In this document: in pieces, positions 35,074 through 47,110 of the stretch
Layout: every line of letters begins with the position of its first letter
How positions within the stretch are numbered: position 1 is the first letter of the stretch
Assembly (NCBI GenBank): GCA_037953625.1
Contig: CM075655.1
Span: forward strand, 26,740,001-26,804,000
Length of the DNA stretch: 64,000 nt
Direction: 5' to 3'
Source of the DNA: Crotalaria pallida
Lineage: Eukaryota; Streptophyta; Magnoliopsida; Fabales; Fabaceae
Made by a program: the position numbers and the translations under genes
The notes under the pieces: generated by a model
Told to the model about the DNA's origin: nothing
Database searches by the model: none
Seen by the model: only the letters and a program-made list of their open reading frames with translations

Positions 35074-35304
35074 TCACAAAGCAGAACCGTCCTCATCAGC
35101 AGTCGCCTCAGGAGTCTCCTCCATAGAGTCGTCTCGTACTTTGTTTTCCTCCATTTCTCGGGCTAAGAGTCTTTCCATAATCTCCTTCCTTCGCCGCTTC
35201 ATCTCTAAATACACTATGACGTGGGCAGTCATGGTTATGTTGTCTCCTTTCAATGGAGATGCTCCTATCTCCCGAATGAGCTGGAATCGCGCTATGTTTT
35301 CCAT
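35074..35304 (-). CDS. LARD small protein (MENIARF family), A3 copy
   Basis: 76 codons starting at the ATG that abuts the acceptor-like TTAG. It begins MENIARFQLIREIGASPLKG, with a basic middle (LEMKRRRKEIMERLL) and an acidic Thr/Glu-rich tail (EETPEATADEDGSAL). Codons 1-14 compared with A2 differ at seven codons, six synonymous and one Asp/Glu. That implies selection on the protein even though the element has no gag or pol. A coiled-coil-like charged helix is plausible for residues 30-55. I do not recognise a family. Confidence 0.5.
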   Translation of the reverse strand: MENIARFQLIREIGASPLKGDNITMTAHVIVYLEMKRRRKEIMERLLAREMEENKVRDDSMEETPEATADEDGSAL

Positions 35305-35694
35305 CTAATGATCACACCAAAATTTTCCAATGCAGAACAGAAGTATAGGAGATAGTGAGCTACCCAAAACAGCTATGTCGACTATGTGGAATTACAATAG
35401 GCAAATATTAAGGTAAGACAATAAACATCAAACAAATCAAAACACAACAAGATCATTATCATCATATAATTAAAACACAATCTTACTCAGCTTTTCGTAA
35501 TAACAGTCTCTAAATCTTCCTCATAAAACTTACACCATTCCTCTCAATTCTTTCATCAATCCTTATTCCAGCTTATCACTTATACCAAGATTCATTCCTT
35601 ATACTTGTCATATAAATCCTATTCGATGCTTGATATCTTTAATGTACTTTTCTTTTGATTATTTCAATTTCTTATGTCTTATCGTTCCGGTTCG

Positions 35695-35723
35695 CTCAGT
35701 GATGTGGGGAAATCATCACTGAG
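35695..35723 (-). other. Conserved hairpin in LARD LTR (A3 copy)
   Basis: CTCAGTGATG (35695-35704) pairs perfectly with CATCACTGAG (35714-35723) around TGGGGAAAT. Relative to A1 and A2 one pair has changed A-T to G-C on both arms, and the stem is longer. Confidence 0.55.
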
Positions 35724-36012
35724 GAAGACACACACGTCTACATCTCCTCGGTCATCCACCCAACCTAGTCGGAAGAAAACAGGAGTACAGGACCTTTACC
35801 ACGCGGGCACGACAGCTGTCTCAACAATTGGCTCCAAGCCAGGAGAACTGTAGAAATCTCTGGTACAGTCTCAAATCATTTCATTTCAATATCATTTCAT
35901 ATCATATCATTTAATATCAAGGCACACTGTAGAAAAATCGGGTACAGTGGCAATCACAAATGCTCTGTTCCAGTCCCTCTCACTGTTCAAGATTTGCAAT
36001 CTAGGTGGCGAC

Positions 36013-36115
36013 AGTACTATTCTAGTCTGCAGTGCAGAACTTACCACGGCATTGGACCCAGTCCCTACCACGTCTCGTATACCACATGTGGAGTTTGTTC
36101 TGCCTAGAAAGTACT
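36013..36115 (-). other. Conserved multi-helix structure in LARD LTR (A3 copy)
   Basis: Outer arms AGTACT(A)TTCTAG (36013-36025) and CTAGAAAGTACT (36104-36115). Inner arms GCAGAAC (36034-36040) and GTTCTGC (36097-36103). A small hairpin GGAC-CCA-GTCC lies inside (about 36054-36064). All are compatible with the A1 and A2 structures although several paired bases differ. Confidence 0.6.
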
Positions 36116-39100
36116 CTAGACTTCTTGACGTTTCACCGTCATCGTCCTTCCCTAATGCAATCTCGACCTGAGCATCCGCAGATACTCATGGTTCCTTCCT
36201 CTCCACTACTTCGATACGACACTCATAGCTCACCGCGTTTGTTAATGTCTTTTAAAGTCTTTTAAAGTTTTAAGGTTTTAGTTAACGGCTTAATCCTAAC
36301 GGTCGGCTCATCCTTGGTGCATCCCTTCAACGAGTCCCGACCATTAATCGCAATCTGTTCCCCAAACTTTCATATATCTCTTTCTCTTTCACAAGCCACT
36401 TGGCAACAAATCCATCAAACCGATCCCGTAGGAATTCTCATAGCTCTCTTGCCTCATATCTCTTTCTCTTGCATCTCGTCAGCTATTGCTCAACGACATC
36501 ATCAGCAACTTTCTCATCATCTCTGTTCAGCAGCACCATCAGCATTTTCCTCCTTAGTTGTTGCTCATCAGCACCATTGGCATCATTCTCCTCGACTGTT
36601 GTTCAGCAGCATCGTCAGCGTCTTTCTTCTCCGTTGTTGCTCAGCAGCACCATCAGCATCGCTCATCACCACCACGCTTCCGCTCGCCTCTTCGGGTACT
36701 TCTTATTACCAACTTGAGTATCATCCTTTTCGTCTCAATTCATCTCTTTCACAATTTCATTCCTCTCATACTTATCTCTTTCTTAATTATTCTTAAAATT
36801 CTTATCCGCACTTCCTCTCTTTAGTCTTATCTCATTACTTTCACAGTTTCATTATTATCCAACATTTCTCACAGCATCACAATTACTTAATCAAATCAAT
36901 TCACATGCTAAGAAAGTCAAGTAGCTCATGCATAACTATTAAAAACAGAACATCATACTATTCAGCAAAACATATCAATTATAGATAACAATTCAATCTC
37001 AGCGATTCGTGTGGATAGCCAAACAAACAACCAACAAACAAATAATTGCTATCCCACTACATCGCATAACGAGATTGGGGTTCAATCTTTGAGATGATTG
37101 GACGCCTTAATATGTTACCTAAATACCACGACGTCTTAAGGGAAGCCCCTCTCTCACCTCGATGACGAAACTCTCGAAAGCTTTTCAAGATTTCCCAGTC
37201 GCTAGCCTTGCCTCGTTTCCCTCGCGTCGGTCACCCGAACAAGAACATTTTTCCCGTGCTTTAGAACGATTTCGATAAATTCTTAATCTTGTTTTAAAAA
37301 CACTTTGAAGCAATTCCCTTTTTGAAATCTCATTGCCAATATCCAAAAGGTTGTAAATCCAACTCAAATCTCTAAACAGGTTTTCAAGAAACTTGGAAAT
37401 AATCTTTTCGTCAAAACAAAATCCATTCTTCTTAGTTTAAAACATTCCGGTTATAAAATCAGTGTTCTGAAGCCTTAAACAGAATACAAAGTTCAAGAAA
37501 ATAAAATTCCGAAACCACACAAAATTGATTCATTAAATTTTCAAATCACTTTAAGTTGTTTAAATCCTACTCTTTCAAATAAAACATTTTCAATTTCCTT
37601 GAAATCCATACATAAAACATTTCATCAATAATTCTCACAACACAAATTCAAAACAATTCCAATTCAATCTAAATACATATTCATCTATCATAAGGAATAG
37701 CACATACAAGTTTCAAAGCATTTACAAACACACATAATGCAAGTCACATTTTTAATTATTCAAAATCATTAATTAAATTATAATCTTAATAAATTAACTC
37801 AATTACTCTTAAGGAAAATAATTTAGATTAAGCCTTGTGACTAATTTGACAAGGGCCGAACTACCATGGTCAATAATTTCTAATTACTAATAAATTTTAA
37901 AACTTGCAATCATTGAATTTCATCACAAAATTCCTTTTCACAAAATCAAATCAACTAATTTATTTTTATTTCTAAAATCAAAAGATTAAAGGAACACACA
38001 TCACTTTCATCAACACATAGCATCATGCACCTAGAACATAGCTAGCATCAAAGGTCCTTTCATGAAGAAAACTTTCCAACTACATGAACATGCATTGGCC
38101 GAATAATGTAAATATAATGTTGCAAAGATTTAATGCACAAATAAATATATAAAATCATGAAATAATTTTCTTTATTTTGGGTTAAAAACCGTGAGCATTC
38201 AAAGAGAAAAGTCAACAATTTTTTAATTCATTTTCTAAACCAAATCAAAGCAACAATTTGAATCTCAAATCACTCCAAAGGTTCACATATATTTCTTTAA
38301 GAAAACTTGATTATTTCATGTACATACTTTAAAGTTCTTAGATAAAAATAATTTTCTCATGCATGCATTCAAAATGATAAACAAACATAGCCCTTTACCT
38401 ATTTCTAGGTTGGCCGAATCTTAATCATGCAAAAAGACAAAGTTTCCATTCATTTTTCAACACAGAAGAATCACAAAATCAAATTAAATCATATAGGTTT
38501 TCAAAACTACTTTTCAAAGTAACATACTTCACAACTCATCATGCAAGAATATTATCAAAGCAAGATTTTCATTAAAGATTTCCATTAAAACTCAAGTTCA
38601 TAACTTTTTCTCAACCCAAAAATAAAGATTTAATTTTAACTTCATGAAAATAACATGCATGTTCTATAAATCATTAGATCAAATCTTAAAACAAACATGC
38701 ATCAACTTTTTCACAAAACAAAAGCATAATCCTAGTTGAATCAAACATGGCCGAATGGCCTTCACAAAAATAAAACATGCACAAGCTTAAACACTAGATC
38801 AAATCATGTTTGCACTCAAAAATCATTTTAAAACTTGTTTCTTTAATTTTCTCTTTGAAACCGAATCATACTTAAAAAAGAAAAACATGATCTTTCCATT
38901 AAAATTAACATGCATGCTTCAAGATCTTAACTTTTTCACAAATCAAGTCTAGATCATATATTTACTTATCAAATAATCATGAAAACACATCATAGATCAT
39001 GGTTTAACAAAAAGATTCGACATGCAAAACCAAATAATTTCACTTTATTATTAACTAAGCTTAGATCATGCATTTGCTTGTCAAATAATCATTCAAACAC

Positions 39101-39660
39101 ACATAGATTCATGGTTTCAAGCAAGAAATTTAACATGCAAAGGGATTTATCTTAGGTTTCACAAAAATCTTAGTTTTCTTTAGATCTTTAAGGTTTTAGT
39201 TAGAAAAACATTAGATCCATCAAAGAAATCCTCAACCGGAACTTCAAACATAAAGCTTAACATGTTACAAATTATTTTTAGTCCTTAAAGTCCATGATTA
39301 AAGAAGAGAAACACATAAAATCATCTTTCCAACCATAAAATAAGACATGCAAAGAAGAAAAAGAAGTAGATCTACAAAATAAAAAGAAAAATCTAAACTA
39401 TTACAAATCTTCCTCTTGATCTCCATGTCACCTACCAAGGAAAGGGTTGGTCTCTAGCTCTTAACACTCTTGATCTACAAAGGAACACTCTTGATCTAGC
39501 TTGGATCTCCTTCTTCTTCCTCCTAAGTCTCACGGCCTCCTCTCTCTATCTCTCTCCCTATTTCTTTTTCTCTCTAAGAGTGGAATAGGCTCTTAGAGTT
39601 GTGTTTGTGGTGGAATGAAGAAACGAAATGGAATGGAATGGAAATGAACTAAGGACACTC

Positions 39661-39670
39661 ATATATATAG
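39661..39670 (-). promoter_or_regulatory. TATA box of LARD LTR A3
   Basis: The minus strand reads GGCCTATATATATGAG about 0.98 kb into the LTR. F has the comparable TATATATGGCC (57279). In A2 the aligned position is the weaker GGCCTTAAAACTAT (about 42342). Confidence 0.5.
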
Positions 39671-40643
39671 GCCAACTCACAATTTCCCTCCTTGCCCTTA
39701 GGTTTGGTTCGGTCATGAGTAAATGGGGAAGGGTAATTTTGGACTTCCAAAAACTTGCATGGGTCGAGATTATCAAATGAAGGGGAACATGGTGGAGTAG
39801 ATTAGGGTGCTAGGGTCACTTAGGTCTAATGACTAGTTGGTTTCTAGTTAGGGTTTGGTTACTAACTTAGTTCATTTGGTTATGGCTTTAACTTACTCTA
39901 TAAGCTTCTTGTCCAAGAAAATAAAACCCTATGCTTAGTCACACACACACATACACGTACAATACACATATCCACATACATACATACATGCAAACCGTAT
40001 CATACATACATACACATACATGTCTTACATTTTTATTTCTTAATCATATTCATTTATATTTATCAATTCACACAACAAAACAATTAACTCTAAAATTCAC
40101 ATTCACACAATCATTTTCATACACTATACATCAAACACACATTGAACCAAACACATATTACATAAAAATTCATGCCATGACAAAATTTCATTTTCTACAA
40201 AACATATTTTCTCAAAATTCGCACTTTACAATTTCAGAAATATATTTTTATAAATAAATCCAGAAAATTCTTAAAAATTAAATTTTCAAAATCTATGTTT
40301 CGAGACGATCGTTTTCGTATAAAGATCATAAAATTCCGAGTTACGGTTGAAAAGTTATGAATTTTCAAAGTTTACAAATTCAAAAATTCCATTTCTAACA
40401 AAAGTCATTCTTGATAAAAATTTAGAACTTATCCTTTGTGGATCAAATTACTCCAAACTTCAACAAAATTATTCACTTTTCTTTTATAAAAACATTTTGG
40501 TTTATAAAACTCCATGAAAACCCATACTTTGTCTTTTACTCACGTAAAAATACTCAGTTGAAAATCTTTTATAAAACAGACCTCAAGGTTTTATTTTAAC
40601 AAAATTCGTTCACGCACGTACGTGAAAAATGCGGGGTGTTACA

Positions 40644-41449
40644 ACCCGACTTTCTATTCTAAATAAAATATTTATACTAAAAAATATGACCATTTTTTTT
40701 TCATTTATTTTTCCTTTTATCATAAGTCAAGTCATCGTCCATTTCAGTTCTTGCGGAAAACATTCAAAATCTCATGAAGGAAAACATCAACTTTATATTT
40801 TTTCTTGAAGTAGAAAATACATATTCATTACATCAAAAGTTAACAACATTAAACTTAACTTAAATACTCTAGGTCATTACATTATATTACATATATTACA
40901 TATATTACAACAAAACTTATAACAACCTAGAGCAATAGGTTCGAAACTCAAAACATAACATAAGTAAGAGAAACCTGATGAGTTGCACTATCCACATTCC
41001 ACCATCCAGAACTTAACTCAATCATCAGTTCCCCACTGACTTCCAGTTGAGTTGTCCATGAAATCATCATCCGCCACCGGATCGGCATCCTCCACCGGAT
41101 CCTCATCCTCTATAGGATCCTCCTCCTCCTCCTCTTCCTCATGTTCCGGATCAGATGGCACATAAACTGGAGTCCGCGATCGGGCTCTAGTGGAAGGACG
41201 AGAGGGAGCAGGATCCTCTAAAATGATTCTTTCCTCAGAGGGTGATGGACTTGGTGGGAGGGTGCGTCTCGGAAAACGTCTTGGCGGTGGTGGTGGTGTT
41301 CCATGGCGAAACACAAAATTTGGCAGAATGTGCATAATTTACATCATTGGGATTCTCGTACGACGTGGACGCATTCGGGACCACGGGTTTGGGTGACGGA
41401 AAGTGACTTCAACGTCCCCTTCATAAATAGCCCGATGATCCTCGAAGTT
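40644..41449 (-). repeat. E 5' LTR segment between A3 and A2
   Basis: Matches 23298-24090 of the E 3' LTR nearly throughout. It starts with the ACCCG duplication of A3 and ends with the AAGTT duplication of A2. It has a small local expansion of ATATTAC near 40890. Confidence 0.85.
41018..41444 (-). pseudogene. LTR-embedded protein, E 5' LTR copy, split and with a stop
   Basis: C-terminal and middle part of the protein, matching 23652-24090. A stop replaces Tyr in MYIMHI (about 41339). The N-terminal codons lie at 54420-54478, on the other side of LARD A2, so this copy is doubly broken while the 3' LTR copy stays open. Confidence 0.75.
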
Positions 41450-44400
41450 TGTAACACCCCGCATTTTTCCCGTACGTGCGTAAACGGAATCGTTAAAATA
41501 AATCTTGAGTTTTGTTTTCAAAAGGATTTTTCTAAAAGGATTATTTATGATTTTATTCAAGAATGATTTCTTTACGAAAAGAATTTGTGTTCTTATGAAT
41601 GAACCTTGAAAACATGATTCTTTAGAATTTTCTGATTAAATTGCAAACTGTATTTATAAAATTTTGGAAGATGAAAATTTTTATGAAATCATGATTTCCT
41701 TTCTATTAAGCTACTGACCTTAAATAAATTGTCTTTTGGAAGTGTTCTAATTGTACGAGGAATTTGATTTTTAAGATTGCTAATTATGTGCCTTGCGTGG
41801 ATGATTGTTTCATTTTGAAATAATTTAGGTTTTCCTAGGATAATGATCTGTTTTTGTAAAGGATTAGATCAATTGCCATGACTTCGAATTAATTTGTGAT
41901 ATGTGCTTATTGTGATATGTGTTTGCTTGATATGTAAATGTAGCTTGAAAGCAAATGTGTGTGTGTATGTGTGTGTATTAATGTGTTACGGTGAAGGCAT
42001 ATAGGAGTATGCATGCCTCTTAAAAATAGTGCATGATCATAGGAAGCCATGACCATAGTATCTTGACTAAGTTAGACTAGGAAATGAAAATGAAAATGCA
42101 TGAAGGATGGACATGTGTGTGCTAAGGTGTGAGCATGTGAGGGAGCCACGGTGATGGGTGAGTGAGTATGCATGGAGGAGTTTGACTCTTGGGTAGAAAA
42201 ATGAAGCCTAGCCTAGCCTAAGCAACCTTTGTCCCCTTTGATCAAAACATTGCCATGCAAAAATATTAGAAACCCAATTTTACCCTCCCACTTGATGCTT
42301 TGGCCGAACCTCAATCTAAGGGTAGAAGGGGCACATTCGGTGGCCTTAAAACTATCTCACCTTAGTTCATTTCTCACATTTCATTCCCCTTTCATTCACT
42401 CACAAATCCAAACACTTTCTAAGGGAACATCAAACCCTTAGAAAAAGAAAAAGAAAGAAAGAAGAAGAAGGTGTGGCCGTAGGAAACCAAGGAGGAAGAA
42501 GGAGGAAAGTTAGATCAAGACTTTGAGTTTCTTTGAGGATCAAGCACCTTAGGAGTTAGAGAACCAACTTTCTTGGTAGGTTACATGAAGATCAAGAAGG
42601 AAACCATGATAGTTGTATTTTCTTTTGGATTTGTAACATTTATTTTCTTTCCTTTCCATTTGCTTGTTTTCATGAACACAAGTGTGTTTTAGCCTTAACT
42701 ATAGACTTTTGAAATTTGTTTGCAATATGTGAACTCCAAAACTCTATGCCTCGGTTATGATTCTTTTTAGTTGGATCTTGATGATTTCTAAACAAATTTC
42801 TAATGAACCTAACTTATCCTTTGAGATTTTTATAAAACTAAAAATTGAAAATTCTTGCATGTTGGACTTCTCTTTTTAACCGTGATCTATGTGGTTTCTA
42901 TGAATGGTTTTGGTAAATAAATTATGATCTAAGTTTGATTTGCAACTAAGTGAAGATTTTAAGTCTTGCATGTAAATCTCTTTTACTCCCACCGAGATCT
43001 ATGTGCTTATATGTGAAGGTTTGATAAACAATTTCATGATCTAGGTGCAATTTGTACTAAAGTAAGGTTTTCAAGTCTTGCATGTTGATTTCTTGAATTA
43101 AATCCGTGAATTATGTGTACCTATATAAGTGTTTCATCAACAATTTCATGATCTAAAATCATTTGAGAAGAAAACAAGGATTTTTAGTTTTGCATGTTGT
43201 TCTTGTAATGATTTTGGGTGATCATTGCATGAACATGTTATTTTACAAGTAGAACATTGATGTTTGCATGTCAATTAGCAAGAAAAGAAATTAAGTTTTC
43301 CTATGTGTATGCTACGGCCTAGAGCAAATAATTAGGATAGGAGTCTTTAAAATGACTTTTCTTTTATGAACATGAATGGATTTAAAGAATTGTTTTATTC
43401 ATGCTGCATAGGCATGAAGGCTATTCGGCCATGAGTGCCAAAAGTGTTTTGATGCTTGATTTTGGGTGCATGTATGCATTAAAAGTAGATTTAGTAATTT
43501 TGAGTTCATGCATGCTATTCTTTTTGAAGAATAAATTATAAATCATGTTTTTATTTTAAGAAAATTATGAGTTGAATTCTAATAAAAGGTTTAGAGAAAA
43601 CCTCATAAAAGTTCATGCATGTTGGTGTGATTAGATGATGATCTGATACCTACATGAATTGCTTGAATTGACTGTCCTTAGCATGCCAAAAGTGAACTAA
43701 AATTCTTAATTCATGTGTGATGTTATTCGGCCTTGAGGTAGGAAATTAGGGAAATATGTTTCATCATCATATAGGTGGCATATAGACTAAGATTAGCTTA
43801 ATTTAGAGCATAAAGATGCATGTGTAGACTAACCGATTTAAAGGAAAATAAAATAAAATCTTTGAAGTAACTTGTAGCTTTAACTGTTGTTTTGATTTGG
43901 GATTAATAAAATGAAATTGAAGTAGCTAATTTCCTTATAATGTTCACGGTTTCAGTCTTAAAAGAAATGAAATAACTTCACTGTTTGATGCCTTGATTGT
44001 GTGTTGTGTTTTTACAAGATTTTACTTGAATAATTCGGTTGATGTGTGTTTAGGTGCTTAAAATGATTTTCCTTTTTGAATGATTCATGAAAGTGATTAT
44101 AATCTATATTTGTGCTCTTATATGTTTGGTACAATGATGTGTTAACTTCTTTTATTCTTTTCGGATTAGGAACAAGAAATAAATAAAATTGATTAAATTG
44201 ATTTCATGATGTTAATTCTATGATTTTAAGATTTAGAAAATGTTAATTATAGGCAACTCGGTTTTGCCATAGAAATTAAGTTTGAATTATCTTCTTGTGT
44301 ATGAGTAAATTCGTATGTTGGTGTTGTAATTTAATTAGTTATTTCCTTTAGTCTAAGAGTGTTTTGTGACGTGTGAATGATAAGTGTCTTGGATTTTTAT

Positions 44401-45692
44401 GAACTGGTTAATGTGACCCTAGAGTTTTATCCTTGATTTTTGATGTTTTGAAGAGTATTTTAAGAACTATGTTTTCATGACTTGAATATTTTGAATTAAG
44501 AGTTTATTTGAATAAAAGAACATTTTTTTTTGAATCGTTTTCAAAGTTTTCTCAAACCGTTTTAATTATGGATCTAAAAGCTTTGAACGATTAACAACGA
44601 ATTTTCAAAAAAATAATAACAATAATAAGAAACTGTTTTCAAAAAGTAGATTAAAAGGACATATCGAAAACGTTTCTAACGCACGGGAAAAATGTCTTAG
44701 TTCGAGCGACGGACGCAACGGGAAGGAGCAAGGATAATAATCGAGAACTCGGGAGAGCTTTCGAATGATCATCATTGAGGTGAGAGAGGGGCATACCCTT
44801 AAGACGCCGTGGTAATTAGGTAACATATTAAGACGTCCAATCATCTCAAAGATTGGACATCCAATCTCATTTAGGGTAGTGGTGTATGTGATAGCGCATG
44901 TTTGATTGATTTAGCTATCCACCCGAACGACTGAGATTGGGTTTTGATATGTTTTATAATTGTTCATGTGTGCTATTTAATTATTTATCTGAGAGATGTT
45001 TAATTGCTACATGATATGGTTGGAAACTGTGTGAGTAAATCAATAAAGACTAAATTTATAAAGAATTAATTAAAGAAAGAAAAGACGAACATGATGGATA
45101 TGCAAGACATGATTAGTCGAGGAAGAATGTAACGAGGAGGCGATGCCAAGATGACTATGAAAGTGTAAGCGAGCGGAAGTGTGGTGATGAGGAGCGGAGC
45201 TAACAACGTGCGAGATCGAGCCGACAATAAAGTATGCTGACGATGCTGCTGTACTATGTGAGGAAAAGGCTGTGAGGGATGCTGTTGATCCACAGCTGAT
45301 GGAGAGGACCCGATGATGTGCCGAGTCCCCAAATTGATCTGAGATTAGGTTGCTCATGCTGATGAGAACCAATGTGCTGTGATTTGAGAAAGAGAAAGAG
45401 CATGTGATGACGTCGTGATGAGTCACGTGAAAGTATATGAGCTTTAGGGGGATTAGATGCGAACGAGTAGAGATCGGGTTTCATTGAAGGGATGTACTAA
45501 GGATGAACCGATCATTAGGAATAAGCCGTAATTAAAACTCTTTTAAAAGATTCTAAAAGACATTGATAAAAGCGGTGAGGTATGAGTGTCGTTTCGAAGT
45601 AGTGGAGAGGAAGGAACGATAGGTATCTGCGGATACTTAGGACGAGATTGCATTAGGGGAGGACGATGACGGTGATACGTCAAGAAGTCTAG

Positions 45693-45795
45693 AGTATGTT
45701 TCTAGGCGGAACGAACTCCACATATGGTACACTAACGTGGTGGGGACTGGGTCCAATGCCGTGGTAAAGTTCTGCAGGCCTACTAGAAACATACT
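45693..45795 (+). other. Conserved multi-helix structure in LARD LTR (A2 5' copy)
   Basis: The outer arm AGTATGTTTCTAG (45693-45705) pairs over 13 bp with CTAGAAACATACT (45783-45795). The inner GCGGAAC (45706-45712) pairs with GTTCTGC (45769-45775) through one G.U. Inside, GGAC-TGG-GTCC forms a small hairpin. The 3' LTR has the same at about 53014-53116. Confidence 0.6.
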
Positions 45796-46030
45796 GTCGC
45801 CCCCTAGATTGCAAATCGAGAACAGTGAGAGGGACTGGAGTGGGGCATTTTGTTTGCCACTGCGAGGCAGTGTGCCGTGATTATGATTATGTTATTGAGG
45901 CTGAGACCTCCTGGCCTGGGGCCATTTGTGTTGTGACAGCTGTCCTGCCCGCACGGTAAAGGTCCTGTACTCCTGTTTGCTTCCGACTAGGTTGGGTGGT
46001 GTACCGAGGAGATGTAGACGTGTGTGAGCA

Positions 46031-46055
46031 CAATGATGTTTCCCCCTCATCATTG
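46031..46055 (+). other. Conserved hairpin in LARD LTR (A2 5' copy)
   Basis: CAATGATG/CATCATTG with loop TTTCCCCCT. The 3' LTR copy is at 53356-53380. See the A3 copy for the compensating change. Confidence 0.55.
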
Positions 46056-46481
46056 ATGCTAATCGAATTGATAAGACTTAAATAACCTAGATATTTAAAG
46101 ATAAGTGTATGATAATAAAGATGCTACTGATAATTATGTTAGCTTCGAGTGATGGATAAGTGTTGAGAGTGGGATGGAATATGAGTACTGGTGAAGTACT
46201 TGATGAATCTGAAAATGAGTAAAGGAAAGGAAGTCTTATGGTGAAGAATATGATATCCACGAATGTGGAAATATTAATGTGAATAATTTAGTGTGGTTTA
46301 CGTTTATATTGATTTGACAAGTCTGTATGGTCTTGATTATATTTGACTGCTTGTTTGATTTTAAGCTGTTACTTTGTCTTAATATTTACCTGATGTAATC
46401 CCACATAGTCGACATTGCCGTTTTGGGTTGCTCACTCTCTCTCTCCTACATTTCTGTTATGTAAAATTGTGCGGCTACTAG

Positions 46482-46685
46482 ATGGACAACATTGCAAGAT
46501 TCCAGCTGATTAGAGAAATAGGAATACCACCAATGAGAGGAGATAGCAACACTATGTCGGCCTATGTGGCATTCTTCCGAAGGATCCAGCGCGGAAGGGC
46601 AGAGTTATCGGGGAGGGCCTTACCATGGGCAAGGAAGACGGACAAGGCACCGGACGATGCTACGGTAGAGGGTCAGAAAGAATAG
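46482..46685 (+). CDS. LARD small protein (MDNIARF family), A2 5' LTR copy
   Basis: 67 codons from the ATG directly after GGCTACTAG. It begins MDNIARFQLIREIG, continues with MRGDSNTMSAYVAFFRRIQR and ends with a charged tail (RKTDKAPDD..VEGQKE). It aligns with the A3 protein, strongest over the first 22 residues, with mostly synonymous codon differences there. It is the only reading frame in the LARD that is shared between diverged copies. Role unknown; an upstream exon could add residues if splicing occurs. Confidence 0.5.
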   Translation: MDNIARFQLIREIGIPPMRGDSNTMSAYVAFFRRIQRGRAELSGRALPWARKTDKAPDDATVEGQKE

Positions 46686-47098
46686 CGAAGAAAGACGAGT
46701 GACAGATCAGCATTACGTTGCAAGCGCTAGTAGAATTCGATGACTAGAGATTAGGTAAATCCATCCTGAGTATTGTACTACACTACAAGTTATTGGATTC
46801 ATAGCTCTAATATGCTGTAACCCCAAACAAGTTTAAAACCTTGATGTTTTGGAATCAAATCAATTGGGCTGCCTTGTTTAAACAATGTTTTGAAAACGAG
46901 TTTCAAAGTGCGATGTCCCGTGACATCTCGGTTTGGAACTTGAAGGGTGACGTGCCTCTGAGAACGTAATATTTTTATAACTCGACTTCAAACTGAAAAT
47001 GTTCTCATGGGTGTGTAATCCCTGTTTAAAAAAAATGGCCCTAATTTTCACTTAAATGAGTATGGACTTCGAGTTGCCAAATCGGGGTGTTACAGAAG

Positions 47099-47110
47099 TG
47101 GTATCAGAGC
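47099..47110 (+). promoter_or_regulatory. Primer-binding site, initiator Met-tRNA type (LARD A2)
   Basis: TGGTATCAGAGC four bases after the LTR end, as in A1. Confidence 0.9.

Larger units (their letters stand above)
34669..40643 (-). mobile_element. Solo LTR of LARD family (A3, 5975 bp) in E 5' LTR
   Basis: Termini TGTAACACCCCG and CGGGGTGTTACA, flanked by the 5-bp duplication ACCCG (34664-34668 and 40644-40648). No interior remains. On the minus strand it carries a TATA box (39661-39670), donor-like CCTTG|GTAGGTGAC (GT at 39435-39434), a 4.1-kb putative intron, acceptor-like TTAG (35308-35305), and the small protein frame. It is clearly diverged from A2. Bases 37300-39400 are AT-rich LTR sequence with no frame of note, and CA-rich runs lie near 39930-40020. 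Confidence 0.88.
41450..47094 (+). repeat. 5' LTR of LARD A2
   Basis: TGTAACACCCCG...CGGGGTGTTACA. Donor-like CTTTCTTG|GTAGGTTAC (GT at 42576) and acceptor-like GGCTACTAG (ends 46481) would bound a 3906-bp intron, followed at once by the ATG of the small protein. The conserved RNA-fold block is at 45693-45795. The middle (42600-44900) has no frame I recognise. Confidence 0.9.

Noticed and set aside
36314..36824. Overlapping Ser/His-rich frames in LTR A3 (and antisense ones at 45066-45484, 52392-52809)
   Set aside because: CAGCA/TCATC-rich low-complexity sequence open in several phases, antisense to the LTR transcript; the frames shift between copies.
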